Assembly: GCA_035610835.1 (NCBI GenBank)
Contig: CM069447.1
Coordinates: 17,627,992-17,691,991, forward strand
Length of the DNA stretch: 64,000 bases
Direction of reading: 5' to 3'
Source: Ophiura sarsii
Taxonomy: Eukaryota > Echinodermata > Ophiuroidea > Amphilepidida > Ophiuridae
In this document: in pieces, positions 50,301-59,622 of the stretch
How the letters are laid out: each line of letters begins with the position of its first letter
How positions within the stretch are numbered: position 1 is the first letter of the stretch
The notes under the pieces: model-generated
What the model was told of the DNA's origin: nothing
Seen by the model: the letters and a program-made list of their open reading frames with translations, nothing else
Databases searched by the model: none
Program-made: the position numbers and the translations under genes

Positions 50301-53300
50301 TGAGGTTAGGTCAGTTTATTTTTTATTTATTTGTTGAAATGTTGGCGAATTTTCAAAATGTGCAGTTCCAAATATAATTTTTAAAAATTTTCAAAAGAAA
50401 TTCAACAAATCTAACAAAAATGTGTATAATGGGCGATTCCATGAAAATGTGACGGAGCAAAAAAACTGAAAATTGCTCCCAAAGATTTATTTTTACCTCT
50501 ATATGTTGTTCAAAGCTCATGCAAAGGTTCAGGAAAAAATTGTTACAGCATTTGGCTAATATGTTTACTATGAAAAAATTCTACTTTTCTTACCCCCAAA
50601 ATGGTAACACGTGTTACCAGAGCAACACTTTTTTGAAAATATTCACTTTATTGATTTGGTTTTAATTTACGCCACTTATAATTTTAATTCTACTAGTTAG
50701 GCCCTATTTAAAAATAGTAAACAATTAGATAAATTCATAACCACCACTCTACAATAGGCCATCAAAATGTCGTAACGCGTGTTACCAAACTCATATTCAG
50801 GAAAACGTGCTAAAACCTTAATTTTTCAAGTGTTATTTATCACTATTTATGGTTAATATGTTAGTTCAATTGCCAAAGTCAAAATTAATTTTAATTTAGA
50901 AATATAATAAAGAATCTAAGGCTAGTAAAGTATGGCTGGACAAAGTGTAACGCGTGTTACCGTAACACGTGTTACCGACTATTTTGCATTTTACAAAAAA
51001 GTGAACTTTAATTCTTGTTATCATTCTAGTTTTATAAACCTTATAAAGGTACTTGCTTATAGTAATGACCAATTGATTGTAGGTTGGTTAGTTGAAATAC
51101 ACAAGCAAAACAAAGTTGGGATTTTTTTTAGTGCGTCTTTTTTCGTTTACCGATATTCGGAGTGGTCTTACATTAACATGAGCTAATATTTCATATTGGT
51201 GTTAGCATGAGGATCTAGCCTTAAGTCTTGGGTATTACAATACAAAACATGAAAACTTCATTCAAATTACTTTTACAGTTATAGAGTGGAGAATAAAGAT
51301 GGCACGCTTAAATGTAACGTGTGTTACCGTGGAATCGCCCGTATACAAATTTAAATTTGATTGCTTTTAAACTATAATCATACTAAAAGCAGACTGATAT
51401 TTGGTTCGATCATGAATATAGGAATAATTTAGATACCTTTTTCGAACCATGTTATTTGAGCTCCGTAGTAGCATCTACGATGACCTGGTGTCATGTGATC
51501 GCCCAAAGAGCGGTCATGTGACAAGTGGAGGGAAGTAAACACTACGCTGAATGAAGGAGTCGAAAGCTAGGGAGCTCAAATAACATGGTTCGAAAAAGGT
51601 ATATAAATGATTCCCATAATCATACTAGAAACATTAGTCAAATTGATATCTACCAATTTTGTCTTGTCATGAACAACTGTCTGCCAGTAATATTTTTCAT
51701 AAAAAAAAGCGGAAAATCTTCCGACCGACCAGACTTCCAAGATTTTTGGCACTTGAGGACAACACACTACTTTTTTTTTGTGCCTAATGGTCAAGTCTAA
51801 AACTTTAAATGAACAAGTTGCACAAAGGAGCCCATTCTTTCTGACTCATTCACTAGCCATGGATGACTTTATAAAGCATTTTATTACAAAAAGGATATTT
51901 GTTTGACCCATTCAGTCTCTCCGGGCACCGGCACACAATACAACGTCTGACGGTCAAGTGTGACATTGTTGGACGACTCCGTATCGATCTTTTGATGGGG
52001 TAAGCACACCGCCATGTCTTGGTACTTGCCAGATTTCAATGTCTTAAAAAATGAAACAAATATAGGAAAAACATCAATATAAATTTGATTACAAAAACAA
52101 CAACAACACAACCAAACCGCATTTCCCCCTAAATAGATACCCTGGGGCCACTACATTTTTCAGAAAGGGGTAGGGTAAAGTCGCCAGTTTTCGGACAGCG
52201 CCTATTTACGGTCACTTCGCCCAAATCGTGTAATGAAAATGACCTCGTCGTTATAAACTGACGGCTAAAAAAACTGCTGCATAGTTGATGCCCGGTATTG
52301 CTTCAAAATGGCGACGACCGATGCAATTACACGATTTTGGCCGCTTGACCGAAAATAAGCGCTGACCGAAAACTGGCGACTTTACCCCATATATTTTGTT
52401 AACGCTTTAAATCAATTACGTACCTAGCTTGCTTAGCTCATTGTGTGACCATCCTCCCAAAATATGATGACTCTACTGGAGGAATTATATGTCTCACGAT
52501 TAACGATTGTGATTGAAAAAAGTAAATAATATTTACTTCCTTAACCCCCTGAGAACTACTGGCCGATTGGTCAGAAAGATAGATACATCATTTATTGCGC
52601 CAATCAGAGACAGTGTTAGAATAATTGTATCCCTGATAAAGATTGGAGTGAAATATTTTACAAGCTGCATTTTAATTGGCTATTCAAATGAGTATATCTT
52701 GCAATACACCAATCAGAACCACTTTTAGATAGACAGGTAGACCCCAGGGGGTTAATCATTCTCTTACCTTGACACCTGTAGTCTTGTCTTGTACTTCGTA
52801 AACACCGAGATAGAACTCTGGGTTATACGTGTCTTGTACCATACACCTAAAGCGTACGAGGCAGTTTGGCTTCAGCTGATGAAGCTGGCAGCTGTTTAAT
52901 GATGGTATCTGAAAAGGGTGAAAATTAACAGAAAATTGTTAACACGAGGCCACTTCAAATTAATTATTAGTTTCTCGTAGCACTGCAAATTATCCGTTTA
53001 TGTCCCACTCACCTTTTTGGAGACCCAAAGTTACACAATGTTCTAGAACTAGGTGAACACCAAATATCAACTTTAATGTGCCTGTGAAAGCCAAGAGTTA
53101 GGACAAATGGAGGGCTTCCGTTCTTTTGGTATGGTTCCACTTCACATTACCAGATGCGCAATCGGCAATGACACTCATCTCAGATTTAAGGACTACTTTA
53201 AGGTAGCAATGTTCACATTACCAGATGCGCAATCGGCAATGACACTCATCTCAGATTTAAGGACTACTTTAAGGTACGAGCAATGTTCACATTACCAGAT

Positions 53301-56300
53301 GCGCAATCGGCAATGACACTCATCTCAGATTTAAGGACTACTTTAAGGTAGCAATGTTCACATTACCAGATGCGCAATCGGCAATGATACTCATCTCAGA
53401 TTTAAGGACTACTTTAAGGTAGCAATGTTCACATTACCATATGCGCAATCGGCAATGACACTCATCTCAGATTTAAGGACTACTTTAAGGTAGCAATGTT
53501 CACATTACCAGATGCGCAATCGGCAACGACACTCATCTCAGATTTAAGGACTACTTTAAGGTAGCAATGTTCACATTACCAGATGCGCAATCGGCAATGA
53601 CACTCATCTCAGATTTAAGGACTACTTTAAGGTAGCAATGTTCACATTACCAGATGCGCAATCGGCAATGACACTCATCTCAGATTTAAGGACTACTTTA
53701 AGGTAGCAATGGTATACAATGCTTTGACAATTGAAAAAGTCCTGGATAAAAAGGCTCAATGTATTTAATAAGGCCATATGAATTTACAATCTTCATGAAT
53801 TTCAAGGCCCTGGTCTGTACATGTAGGTTAAAAACGTACCCATTCCAATGCATTCTTGTCTGATACCCGCCTCTGAAAATATTCCAAGACCGGTTTGGAC
53901 CATTCTTTATTGCTGTGATCTGATGGGAAAAAAAGAAAGTTAATAAATATTTAATGGGGAGCATTTCACATACAATTTAATTTAATATGATTTTTTTTAT
54001 AAAGTAGATTTTCTTGCAGATTTACATCTGATCATAAATCGTACATACTTTACATTCCAAGTTACAGAGCGATGATTCCTAATTACCTCAAAATCATGGT
54101 TTTAGAGTGAATTTAGAGTGAAAATATAAACTGTCATGTTAACCCGACAGTTTATTTTCACTCAAAAAAACCATGATTTTTTTCGATGTTGAGGGCGTTC
54201 CCTTGAAAGATCACATAATATACCTTTAAGTTACCTTTTAAAGTGGTCAAGGAGATCCATGATCCATGTTGAAAATAATCAGGGTTTTCAATTTTTCAAG
54301 ATATCGCAATATTTTAAGTCATTTAGCCTTGAGCCGATGCTAAAAATGAAGAAAATTATCTACATCAATTCTCATACCAACATGCAATGAAAAGTCAATC
54401 AATTTGTATGTTCTCTGATGCTAATGGCACGACCCAGTAGGCGTAAGGGAGTGCTATTGAGCGTATCAAAATCAACATTTGCATATATAAAATGCATTGA
54501 TTTTTCAAATTATTTTGAGAAAAAACGTATACATTGAGGGCGCACACAAATAATTCAGTTTAGAAATCCACTTCCGGCCAAAAATTGGGTACAGCAATAA
54601 TTCCTATCAAGCACGAAAGTGTGCGAGATCGACACATTAGCTGGTGCTGTCCTCTCGAATGACAGTTGTATATATGTATTGTGTGGAATATGTTAGTGAA
54701 GTTTGTAAAACAATCAGGTAAATTTGAGCTAAAGTTATTATAATTTTATCAGCTGATTCACCGCCACTGTGCATCCAAGCCTGTAGGACTGAAAATTAAA
54801 GGTAGATGACCCGATCACATTTTCGTAACACAGAATTATTTCAAACATACGGAGATTTTCATATCATATGAAAGCTCGTATTTTTCTCATCATCATACTG
54901 AAATTTGACGGCCTAAATCGGTATAATTACGGAGAAATTGATGAAATAACGTCGAATTACCGCGAATGGTGGTAACCACCGATATAGTTTGTGTACTACT
55001 CAATGGCTACGCGTCTAAAATAAGAACCATTAGAGCTATGCAACTCACACTTTGGAACACAACTTTTTTAAGGATGACCTTTCATGTAGAATAGAAAACT
55101 TCAAGTTGAAAATCAGAACATCTACCTTTAAGTGATGAAATCAATACGTTCCGTTTCAGCGGCATTTACTGAAAAATGTAATCGGCAAACTTGCCTTGAT
55201 ATTCAGATGTATGTTATCAAAAAGCGTTGATGTACGATTGCAAATTTTCATAAAAATTGACCGAAGGATTTTTTAAATAGAGCGGTTTGATAGGCCGACA
55301 TTTGACCTCATTCATGACAGCAATACAAAGAGCGTGGTGCACACATTTTTTCATGAATTAAATTGTAGGCCTACAAAAGGCTACATAGCGTCATGATAAC
55401 CCTAACCCCGGTTTAGGAGTTTTGACCGGGATCACAATTTTCACCAACTAAATCTCCGGGAACCTGCCGGGATTCGATCCGGGGACCCTCCGTTCTCAAG
55501 CCCCACCTTCCAACCACTAAGCCACGGCCCTCAGCTACACATTCGTGCAGTATACTGCACTCATTATATAGGCTCCGTTGACTACGTCATCGAAAACCGA
55601 CGGCGCATGCGTTTGGAGAGGGACTTTGGATTAGGACTTTGGATTAGCATTTTTTAGCACTCAGGGGGGGTTAGGGTTAATAGCCAGATTCATGATCAAA
55701 TCAATTTTGTTCAATTCATAAAGAAGTTTGCATGGATCATGTGTTCTTGCTTGAGTGGTTCTGTTGAACTTGAAATTGTATTGTTATTGTAACGCCTGAT
55801 CCTTTCCTGCCCTCACCTGATTATTTACATGTTTACAAATGATTATGCTGACGAACGAGTTGACTTGTGCCAATTTATCTTCGACCTACTGCTATATTAC
55901 TCTGGGCCCTTTTGGTTGACGAATATGGCGACAGATGTGAGCACTCTTAGTCTTAGTTTACCTTTTGTGAGGATCAGACGTGTTTTGATTTTACGGGCAA
56001 CATAGCCGACTGTTTCATGTGTTTAGTGACTTTGACCATTCAGTTTCTATAGCGGCTGTCTCTGTACTCTAGGGATTTATTATTGTTTATTGAATTAAAC
56101 ATTGATAGGGATGTTCATATCATTGACTATGATAGAGGGCGACATTTTTTTGAATTTTTAAAAAAAAATAAAAATAAAACTCCATGTTTACCTCTTTTAA
56201 ATCCAGCGGAAAAGTACGAAACAAGCTGGGTGTATTCACTGATGTCTAAATAACCCCACACAAGCAACTGGACATCTAGTCGCAGTAACATGTGTCTCAG

Positions 56301-58753
56301 GACTTATAGTACTGAGTCACAGAACGTTACTATGATGTGACTTCGGTATTTAAGCTCTAACGAGCCCAAAATTTACAAAGTAAAACTTCTGCAACTCCTA
56401 GCATTGTCCAAAACCATTCTTACTCACCCACAATGACATGGCTGTTTAGCTAAGAATCACAGAATTTGTTTGAACTTATTGATTACAACGATATTACACT
56501 TACATCTGATAAAAATAGTAATTTAAATCCACTTTTATGCCGATTCGGGTCGGCGAAGTTCACTTTCGAAGATACTAAAATCTGCGCATGCGTATTCTCA
56601 AGTAAACAAACGATGACGTTAGGCCTGGGCGAAATTATTATAGCGTGACAGGCGATTTTGTTGCACGTAAAAAAAATTGATTTTTCACCCAACTTAATCT
56701 ATATTGATGAGATAACAAGATAATCTCATATTTATTCATTGCAAGGAGACATTCAATTGTATTATATCATGAATAGTTACCACATGTTAATTACGGATAC
56801 CTCAATCAATGCAATAAACACCCTGATGAGCCCAATACTGCTGGGTGGGAGTTTGTTTACAAATACGCCCTCACGTGTACGACCTCTGACATTGTAATTT
56901 CATCCTTCCGGTTTTGTTTCGGACTAAGTTTCAACACGGAGGAAATTGGCGTGTGGAAAATTCTTCAAATGCAACGTTTTTGAACAATTATCTTCATTTT
57001 AAATGGTATGTACATCAAGGTATGAGTCCATACAATTGATATCACTTCGAAAATCGTTTGTGAATCAAATACTTTGGTTTTTACACCGTTGCAAAAATCT
57101 CATTGCTTATTTCCGTGTATCACTTATTGCTAACGTTCTAGGACTTAAGAATCAGTAGTTGATAATGTCCAGGTGTTAATGATAGATGAGATTCGCAGGT
57201 CCTATGTTACTAGGACTACTGGACATCATGAAAGTAAACCCTTTTTAACCTAAAATGATTTAAAATGTGCATGCCTTGCCCAGTTTTCAGCAATATGAGG
57301 CAAACTACTTTTGGTTATAACTTTTTTATTATTCAGCCTGCAGACAAGACAAGGTTAAACCATCATTTTTTATTGTTAAGTACTTTGTTTCCATGTATTC
57401 CATTTTCAAAGAGATAATTTTATTTTCAAACTTTTATGAACATGCCTAACATTGATTGCTTGTTGCCACCGTACACAAGGACGTTATCCCTTGGTTTGTA
57501 TTTTGTATAGTCTCTATTTGTTTATTACTTCATCTCTCTGAGTCTTGATTTAGTAATAGTAGCCACTGTATACACAAGCTACGCTACTTCTTAGCAATTT
57601 GTTACAACATTGCCCAACATTGTCAATTGACAATTTGTCAATTGTAAATGTAATTGTACAAATTACAACAATACATTATTATATTCTTCTTCTTCTTCTT
57701 TAGTATACTGCTTAACATCCCTAGTGGGACCACCCAAGCAGGAATTGTTGTGCGATGCTATGCTCATATGCTCTTTAGTCTTTAATTTCTTGATCTTGGT
57801 TTCGGTAGTGCGACTAATAGTGATATTGGATTTGAACGTTTCCGGGTTGATGATGTTGGTGATGTTTTCGGGTAGTGAATTCCAGTCTCTTATTGTTTGA
57901 GGGATGAAGGAATATTTGTGGCAGTTCTTGGATGACTGATACGTTATGTATGAGTTGCTGTTGGATTGACGAGTGCGCCGTTGAGCTGGTTGCAGGTATT
58001 CATGGACTGGTAGCGCGAGGTGACCCCCTATGGCCTTGTGCATTATTTGAATTCGGGCGATTTTTCTGCGAGTAGAAAGCATGTCCCATTTAAGGTCTTT
58101 CATAAGTTGGGTCACACTTGTTTGGTTTTCCCAGTTGTAGTCATTGAAGACCATTCTGGCTGCTCGCCGTTGGATTTTCCCCACTTTCTGTATGTGTTCT
58201 TTTGTGTGTGGGTCCCATACTGATGAGCAATACTCGAGGGTGGGCCTAACTAAAGCTGTGTAGGCATGGGATTTAGTGTCTCGAGTGCATGAGTACAGAT
58301 TACGGCGAACAAACCCAAGTGTTTTATTTGCTGACGTGGTGATGCGATTTATGTGTGAGTCCCATTTGAGGTCATGTTGGATGTCTACCCCCAGGTAGGT
58401 GTGTGATTTTTAATAATAAAATTATTATTTAGTAAATAGGCCTAAAGTATTAATATAACTATAAGTTTATTTTACATGTATATAACCAACCTGAGAAGGG
58501 ACTCACCTAGAAATGTATATGATCCGATAGTGCCAATAATATTAATAAGGTTATTCATGGGCTTATTTACACCATCCAAGTTCTAGACTATAAATAAGCT
58601 TAATTTTTACTATCGTCAGAATCAGATCGTGCAAAATTCGACAGTTTGGATTCTTTTTAACCACAACACAAGTCTAAATTTCAATTTAAACTTACCAAAC
58701 ATGCCCTGTATGATATCCAACGGACGATTCATCCAATCCTCTATAGATGGCAT
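35357..58753 (-). CDS. MCMBP: MCM-binding protein, 14 exons, complete
   Basis: Fourteen exons join in consistent phase into 634 codons plus stop; human MCMBP is about 642. The protein opens [18 protein letters not shown] and includes RFRCMVQD...PEFYLGVYE (about 67-84), [14 protein letters not shown] (123-136), [17 protein letters not shown] (218-234), [20 protein letters not shown] (290-309), [14 protein letters not shown] (351-364), [11 protein letters not shown] (376-386) and [14 protein letters not shown] (426-439). The family binds MCM3-7, often in place of MCM2. It protects newly made MCM subunits and helps remove MCM complexes from chromatin in late S phase; it acts in the nucleus. Residues 146-210 are low-complexity and acidic/basic with a VKR near 161. 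An E2F-like site at 58877 fits S-phase control. Introns 1-13 hold most of the local MITEs. Confidence 0.97.
36845..37060 (-). repeat. partial duplicate of exon 13 with its donor
   Basis: About 80 bp spanning the last ~40 nt of exon 13, its donor and early intron 13 recur 136 bp downstream (exon end 37135 matches 36999). The duplicate lacks an acceptor. CACAATTATAGAGGGCGCAC is shared by both units. Confidence 0.85.
37135..37223 (-). CDS. MCMBP: MCMBP exon 13
   Basis: Acceptor TTTGTCCAG, donor GTAATT. Encodes [20 protein letters not shown] then DFHSLLVVA. The 3' half is duplicated in the next intron. Confidence 0.95.
37254..37468. mobile_element. MITE, TIR GATCAAGCG, copy 2 (intron 12)
   Basis: Same family as 30826-31077; shares TTTTGAATTTTGATATTTGT and AATCAATATTCCCGACATAC. 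Confidence 0.72.
37888..38148 (+). mobile_element. CTGCAGACG-family MITE in intron 12
   Basis: TTAACACTTTCCATGCGGC to GCCGCATGGAAAGTGTTAT. Antisense to the gene. Confidence 0.82.
38279..38360. repeat. duplicated TACAGTGGCGGCACTA with G runs
   Basis: The word TACAGTGGCGGCACTA occurs twice, each followed by a G run (34 G at 38301-38334, then about 10). Confidence 0.8.
38872..39045 (-). CDS. MCMBP: MCMBP exon 12
   Basis: Acceptor TTTTTGCAG, donor GTAGGG. 58 whole codons: [14 protein letters not shown] to [18 protein letters not shown]. Confidence 0.96.
39627..39797. mobile_element. MITE, TIR TACTGTAAA (intron 11)
   Basis: TACTGTAAACGTGGACATTT and AAATTACCACTTTTACAGAATA pair. Resembles the larger element at 62603-63009. 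Confidence 0.65.
40831..40964 (-). CDS. MCMBP: MCMBP exon 11
   Basis: Acceptor TTTCTTGCAG, donor GTAAGT. Encodes [20 protein letters not shown] to [12 protein letters not shown]. Confidence 0.96.
41047..41559 (-). mobile_element. CTGCAGACG-family MITE carrying a nested MITE
   Basis: The family ends are intact (TTAACAC... and ...GTGTTAA), in reverse orientation. Its length is doubled by a second element at 41089-41341. Confidence 0.82.
41089..41341. mobile_element. nested MITE, TIR GTGACATGGCACCAC
   Basis: GTGACATGGCACCAC at left pairs with GTGGTGCCATGTCAC at right; both arms continue to GGAAAGT. Sequence on either side matches the uninterrupted host family. Confidence 0.82.
42381..42546 (-). 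CDS. MCMBP: MCMBP exon 10
   Basis: Acceptor TTTGACAG, donor GTAAGA. Encodes [52 protein letters not shown]. Codon 461 (Gly) is shared with exon 11. Confidence 0.96.
42672..42915. mobile_element. degenerate AGGTAGATG-family MITE (intron 9)
   Basis: TTAAAGGTAG start and shared interior (TTCTATTCTACAT, AATGGTTCTTATTTTAG) with 49194-49512. The right end is lost. Confidence 0.6.
43023..43140 (-). CDS. MCMBP: MCMBP exon 9
   Basis: Acceptor CCTTATAG, donor GTAAGG. Encodes [20 protein letters not shown] to [10 protein letters not shown]. Confidence 0.96.
43170..43225 (+). mobile_element. CTGCAGACG-family MITE fragment (intron 8)
   Basis: Left end only: TTAACACTTTCCATGCAGC, then GGCGTCTGAAGACGAC. 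Confidence 0.6.
43924..44047 (-). CDS. MCMBP: MCMBP exon 8
   Basis: Acceptor TGTGTGTACAG, donor GTAAGT. Encodes [40 protein letters not shown]. Confidence 0.96.
44111..44345 (+). mobile_element. CTGCAGACG-family MITE in intron 7
   Basis: TTAATACTTTCCACGCGGC to GCCACGTGGAAAGCGTTAA. It starts about 64 bp upstream (in gene direction) of exon 8. Confidence 0.8.
44400..44670. mobile_element. dispersed repeat with GGGCCGCTCCGAT word, copy 1
   Basis: Shares TGTTGTCCTCGACCGCCCGC, the GGGCCGCTCCGAT word, T-rich tracts and TTGTTGGCTGAACTT with an inverted copy at about 60610-60905. Confidence 0.7.
44969..45456. mobile_element. MITE, TIR ATAGACCATTTCAAAT (intron 7)
   Basis: Left CATAGACCATTTCAAATT pairs with right ATTTGAAATGGTCTATAG. 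The 84-residue frame at 45281-45535 lies mostly in it and resembles nothing I know. Confidence 0.7.
45796..46516. mobile_element. MITE touching the exon 7 donor
   Basis: CTGTAAAACAAGTTTAATTT at left pairs with AAATAAACTTGTTTTACAG at right. In gene direction it starts at intron position 8, right after GTAAGTA. Interior is rich in CGCGAAATT words. Confidence 0.8.
46524..46699 (-). CDS. MCMBP: MCMBP exon 7
   Basis: Acceptor TTGTTGCAG, donor GTAAGT. Encodes the acidic [20 protein letters not shown] followed by [20 protein letters not shown]. Confidence 0.96.
47050..47135 (-). other. tRNA-like sequence (SINE head) in intron 6
   Basis: Minus strand shows A-box-like CAGTGTAGCATAGTGCC and B-box GGTTCGATTCC with a long variable part. 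No matching acceptor stem, so a tRNA-derived repeat is likelier than a gene. Confidence 0.55.
48068..48162 (-). CDS. MCMBP: MCMBP exon 6
   Basis: Acceptor TTTTGCCAG, donor GTAAGT. Encodes [31 protein letters not shown]. Confidence 0.96.
48201..48651. mobile_element. MITE, TIR TATTGTGAC (intron 5)
   Basis: CGATCTGTGAAAACCCG and CGGGTTTTCACAGATCG face each other near TATTGTGAC/CACAATA ends. Confidence 0.75.
48841..49151. mobile_element. MITE, TIR GTTTGATTGGCGTAAC (intron 5)
   Basis: GTTTGATTGGCGTAAC near the left end pairs with GTTACGCCAATCAAAC near the right, with GGTAAGCC/GGCCTAACC outside. Confidence 0.72.
49194..49512 (+). mobile_element. TTAA-site MITE, AGGTAGATG family, copy 1
   Basis: TTAAAGGTAGATG at left, CATCTACCTTTAA at right. 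A copy in opposite orientation lies at 54796-55131. Confidence 0.82.
49699..49966 (-). CDS. MCMBP: MCMBP exon 5, low-complexity linker
   Basis: Largest exon (268 nt). Acceptor taken as CCGAGAG|A, which keeps phase with exon 4; donor GTGAGA. Encodes [19 protein letters not shown], a Glu/Thr-rich linker, then [17 protein letters not shown]. The ends match vertebrate MCMBP; the linker does not. Confidence 0.93.
50033..50250. mobile_element. TTAA-site MITE, CCCCTGAG family, copy 1
   Basis: CCCCTGAGAACTACCGGCCG at left, GACCCCAGGGGGTTAA at right. Sister copy at 52541-52755 in intron 3. Confidence 0.8.
50425..51344. mobile_element. foldback-ended element with five GTAAC-CGTGTTAC palindromes
   Basis: GGGCGATTCCA (50431) pairs with TGGAATCGCCC (51330-51340), with TATA outside. 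Inside are five near-identical palindromes: 50603-50618 (GGTAACACGTGTTACC), 50772-50786, 50947-50961, 50962-50976 and 51314-51328. Lies in intron 4. No transposase. Confidence 0.75.
51434..51602. mobile_element. Tc1/mariner-type MITE (intron 4)
   Basis: ACCTTTTTCGAACCATGTTA and its complement bound 165 bp with TA at both sides. Confidence 0.8.
51888..52042 (-). CDS. MCMBP: MCMBP exon 4
   Basis: Acceptor TTTTTTAAG, donor GTAATA (chosen to keep phase; weak). Encodes [13 protein letters not shown] and [20 protein letters not shown]. The last ~4 residues before the donor are the least certain. Confidence 0.92.
52173..52388. mobile_element. MITE, TIR GGGTAAAGTCGCCAGTTTTC (intron 3)
   Basis: GGGTAAAGTCGCCAGTTTTC pairs with its complement across about 215 bp; inner arms share AATCGTGTAAT. 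Confidence 0.8.
52541..52755. mobile_element. TTAA-site MITE, CCCCTGAG family, copy 2
   Basis: TTAACCCCCTGAGAACTAC to CCCCAGGGGGTTAA. It ends 12 bp from the exon 3 boundary. Confidence 0.85.
52768..52908 (-). CDS. MCMBP: MCMBP exon 3
   Basis: Acceptor CTTTTCAG, donor GTAAGA. 47 codons: [38 protein letters not shown], ending TTGVK. Confidence 0.96.
53139..53709. repeat. 71-bp tandem array, 8 units (intron 2)
   Basis: Eight head-to-tail units containing ACATTACCAGATGCGCAATC and CTCAGATTTAAGGACTACTT. Period is 71 bp, with one unit 3 bp longer and only scattered single-base changes. Recently expanded minisatellite. Confidence 0.95.
53840..53919 (-). CDS. MCMBP: MCMBP exon 2
   Basis: Acceptor TTTCCCATCAG, donor GTACGT. 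Encodes [26 protein letters not shown]. Aspartate 20 is shared with exon 1. Confidence 0.95.
54796..55131 (-). mobile_element. TTAA-site MITE, AGGTAGATG family, copy 2
   Basis: Reverse orientation relative of 49194-49512, TTAAAGGTAGATGACCC to CATCTACCTTTAA. Confidence 0.82.
55435..55545 (-). mobile_element. tRNA-headed SINE in intron 1
   Basis: Minus strand: A-box-like GTGGCTTAGTGGTTGGAAGG and B-box GGATCGAATCCCGG at tRNA spacing with a long variable arm, followed by AACTCCTAAACCGG tail sequence. Confidence 0.6.
55680..57660. other. MCMBP intron 1, nothing else recognised
   Basis: AT-rich sequence without a clear repeat partner or coding frame. Includes one GCGCATGCGT word near 56584. Confidence 0.4.
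57663..58409 (-). mobile_element. 5'-truncated LINE, end of reverse transcriptase
   Basis: Minus-strand frame reads [52 protein letters not shown], then [17 protein letters not shown], the conserved C-terminal part of non-LTR (CR1/Jockey-like) ORF2 proteins. A GAA-repeat tail lies at 57685-57705. The endonuclease and polymerase core are missing. It lies in MCMBP intron 1, same strand as the gene. Confidence 0.85.
58696..58753 (-). CDS. MCMBP: MCMBP exon 1, start codon
   Basis: ATG at 58751-58753, then [18 protein letters not shown], matching the family N-terminus. Donor GTAAGT. Confidence 0.95.
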
Positions 58754-58876
58754 CGTGAAGATTTATAGAAAGCTGTGAATGATTTTAATTTCTACAGACG
58801 AGGTAAAACTTCTATAACACGCCGTGTACTGTCGTGATTTATCTGTCATCGATCGAATCCCGCGATGTTTTTTAAA

Positions 58877-58886
58877 TGGCGCGAAA
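58877..58886 (-). promoter_or_regulatory. candidate E2F site upstream of MCMBP
   Basis: Minus-strand TTTCGCGCCA matches the E2F consensus TTTSSCGC and lies about 125 bp upstream of the start codon. E2F controls replication genes, which suits MCMBP. The surrounding ATGGCGCGAAAT also resembles a MITE end at 46490, so the site could be transposon-derived. Confidence 0.5.
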
Positions 58887-59526
58887 TTAACATGTGATTG
58901 CAGCCCGGGATTTAAACCTGGCACAAATTGCCCCGTAAACTCAATACTTGAACAAGCGATGTAACTGAAAAAGCGTGGGAGGTGTCACGATACATAAATT
59001 CATGTAGCACATTTTAGAGGCGATTACTGATATAAAGTTTAAAGGGACATCAGATGTAAACAAAGCGACATCTGCCGGTGTTTTAAGGGCACGAGCTTGG
59101 TTTAAACAAGGACATGAAGGAGTAAAGTATGATAACTCCTTGGTTTAAATGTGTTTCCATCAATCCTGTAGATGAATAGAGTGTGGGCATGCCCAAAAAT
59201 AATGTTTACGGCGCGTAGCTAGCCAGAAAAGGTTTTGATACACATTTTTGTTGAAAAAAAGGTCTCAAATTTGGGTAAAAAGGTCCACTTTTGCCAAATT
59301 TGTGGTGGGGTTGTGTGTGAATTTTCACCAGGGTTCAAGGTCCAAAAGATCTTGGGCCCGTTATATAAAAACAGACCAGTTTTCAGCATACCTTGTTGGA
59401 AAATGAGACAAATAATATTTATTAAACCTCAGGCTGCAATATAATCTTGTATTTCATGTCCAATTCAAGTAAACTGTTATTTTATTTCATAATGATACGT
59501 TCAGTGTAATGTAAATTGAGATCCTG

Positions 59527-59537
59527 ACTGCGCATGC
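59527..59537. promoter_or_regulatory. NRF1-like palindrome GCGCATGCGC
   Basis: TGCGCATGCGC fits the NRF1/alpha-Pal consensus. It is nearly 0.8 kb upstream of the MCMBP start, so relevance is uncertain. Confidence 0.35.
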
Positions 59538-59592
59538 GCGGTTCCATTACGACTGGACTAGTAGGGGAATAAGGGCCTCCCCAGCGGGCACT

Positions 59593-59622
59593 CAACCATA
59601 TTTCAACGTTGAAATATGGTTG
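59593..59622. repeat. 30-bp perfect palindrome
   Basis: CAACCATATTTCAAC followed directly by its complement. The nearby sequence has more GTTGAA/TTCAAC words, suggesting a MITE end. Confidence 0.75.

Noticed and set aside
53139..53709. CRISPR-like array
   Set aside because: The whole 71-bp unit repeats; there are no unique spacers, and this is an animal intron.
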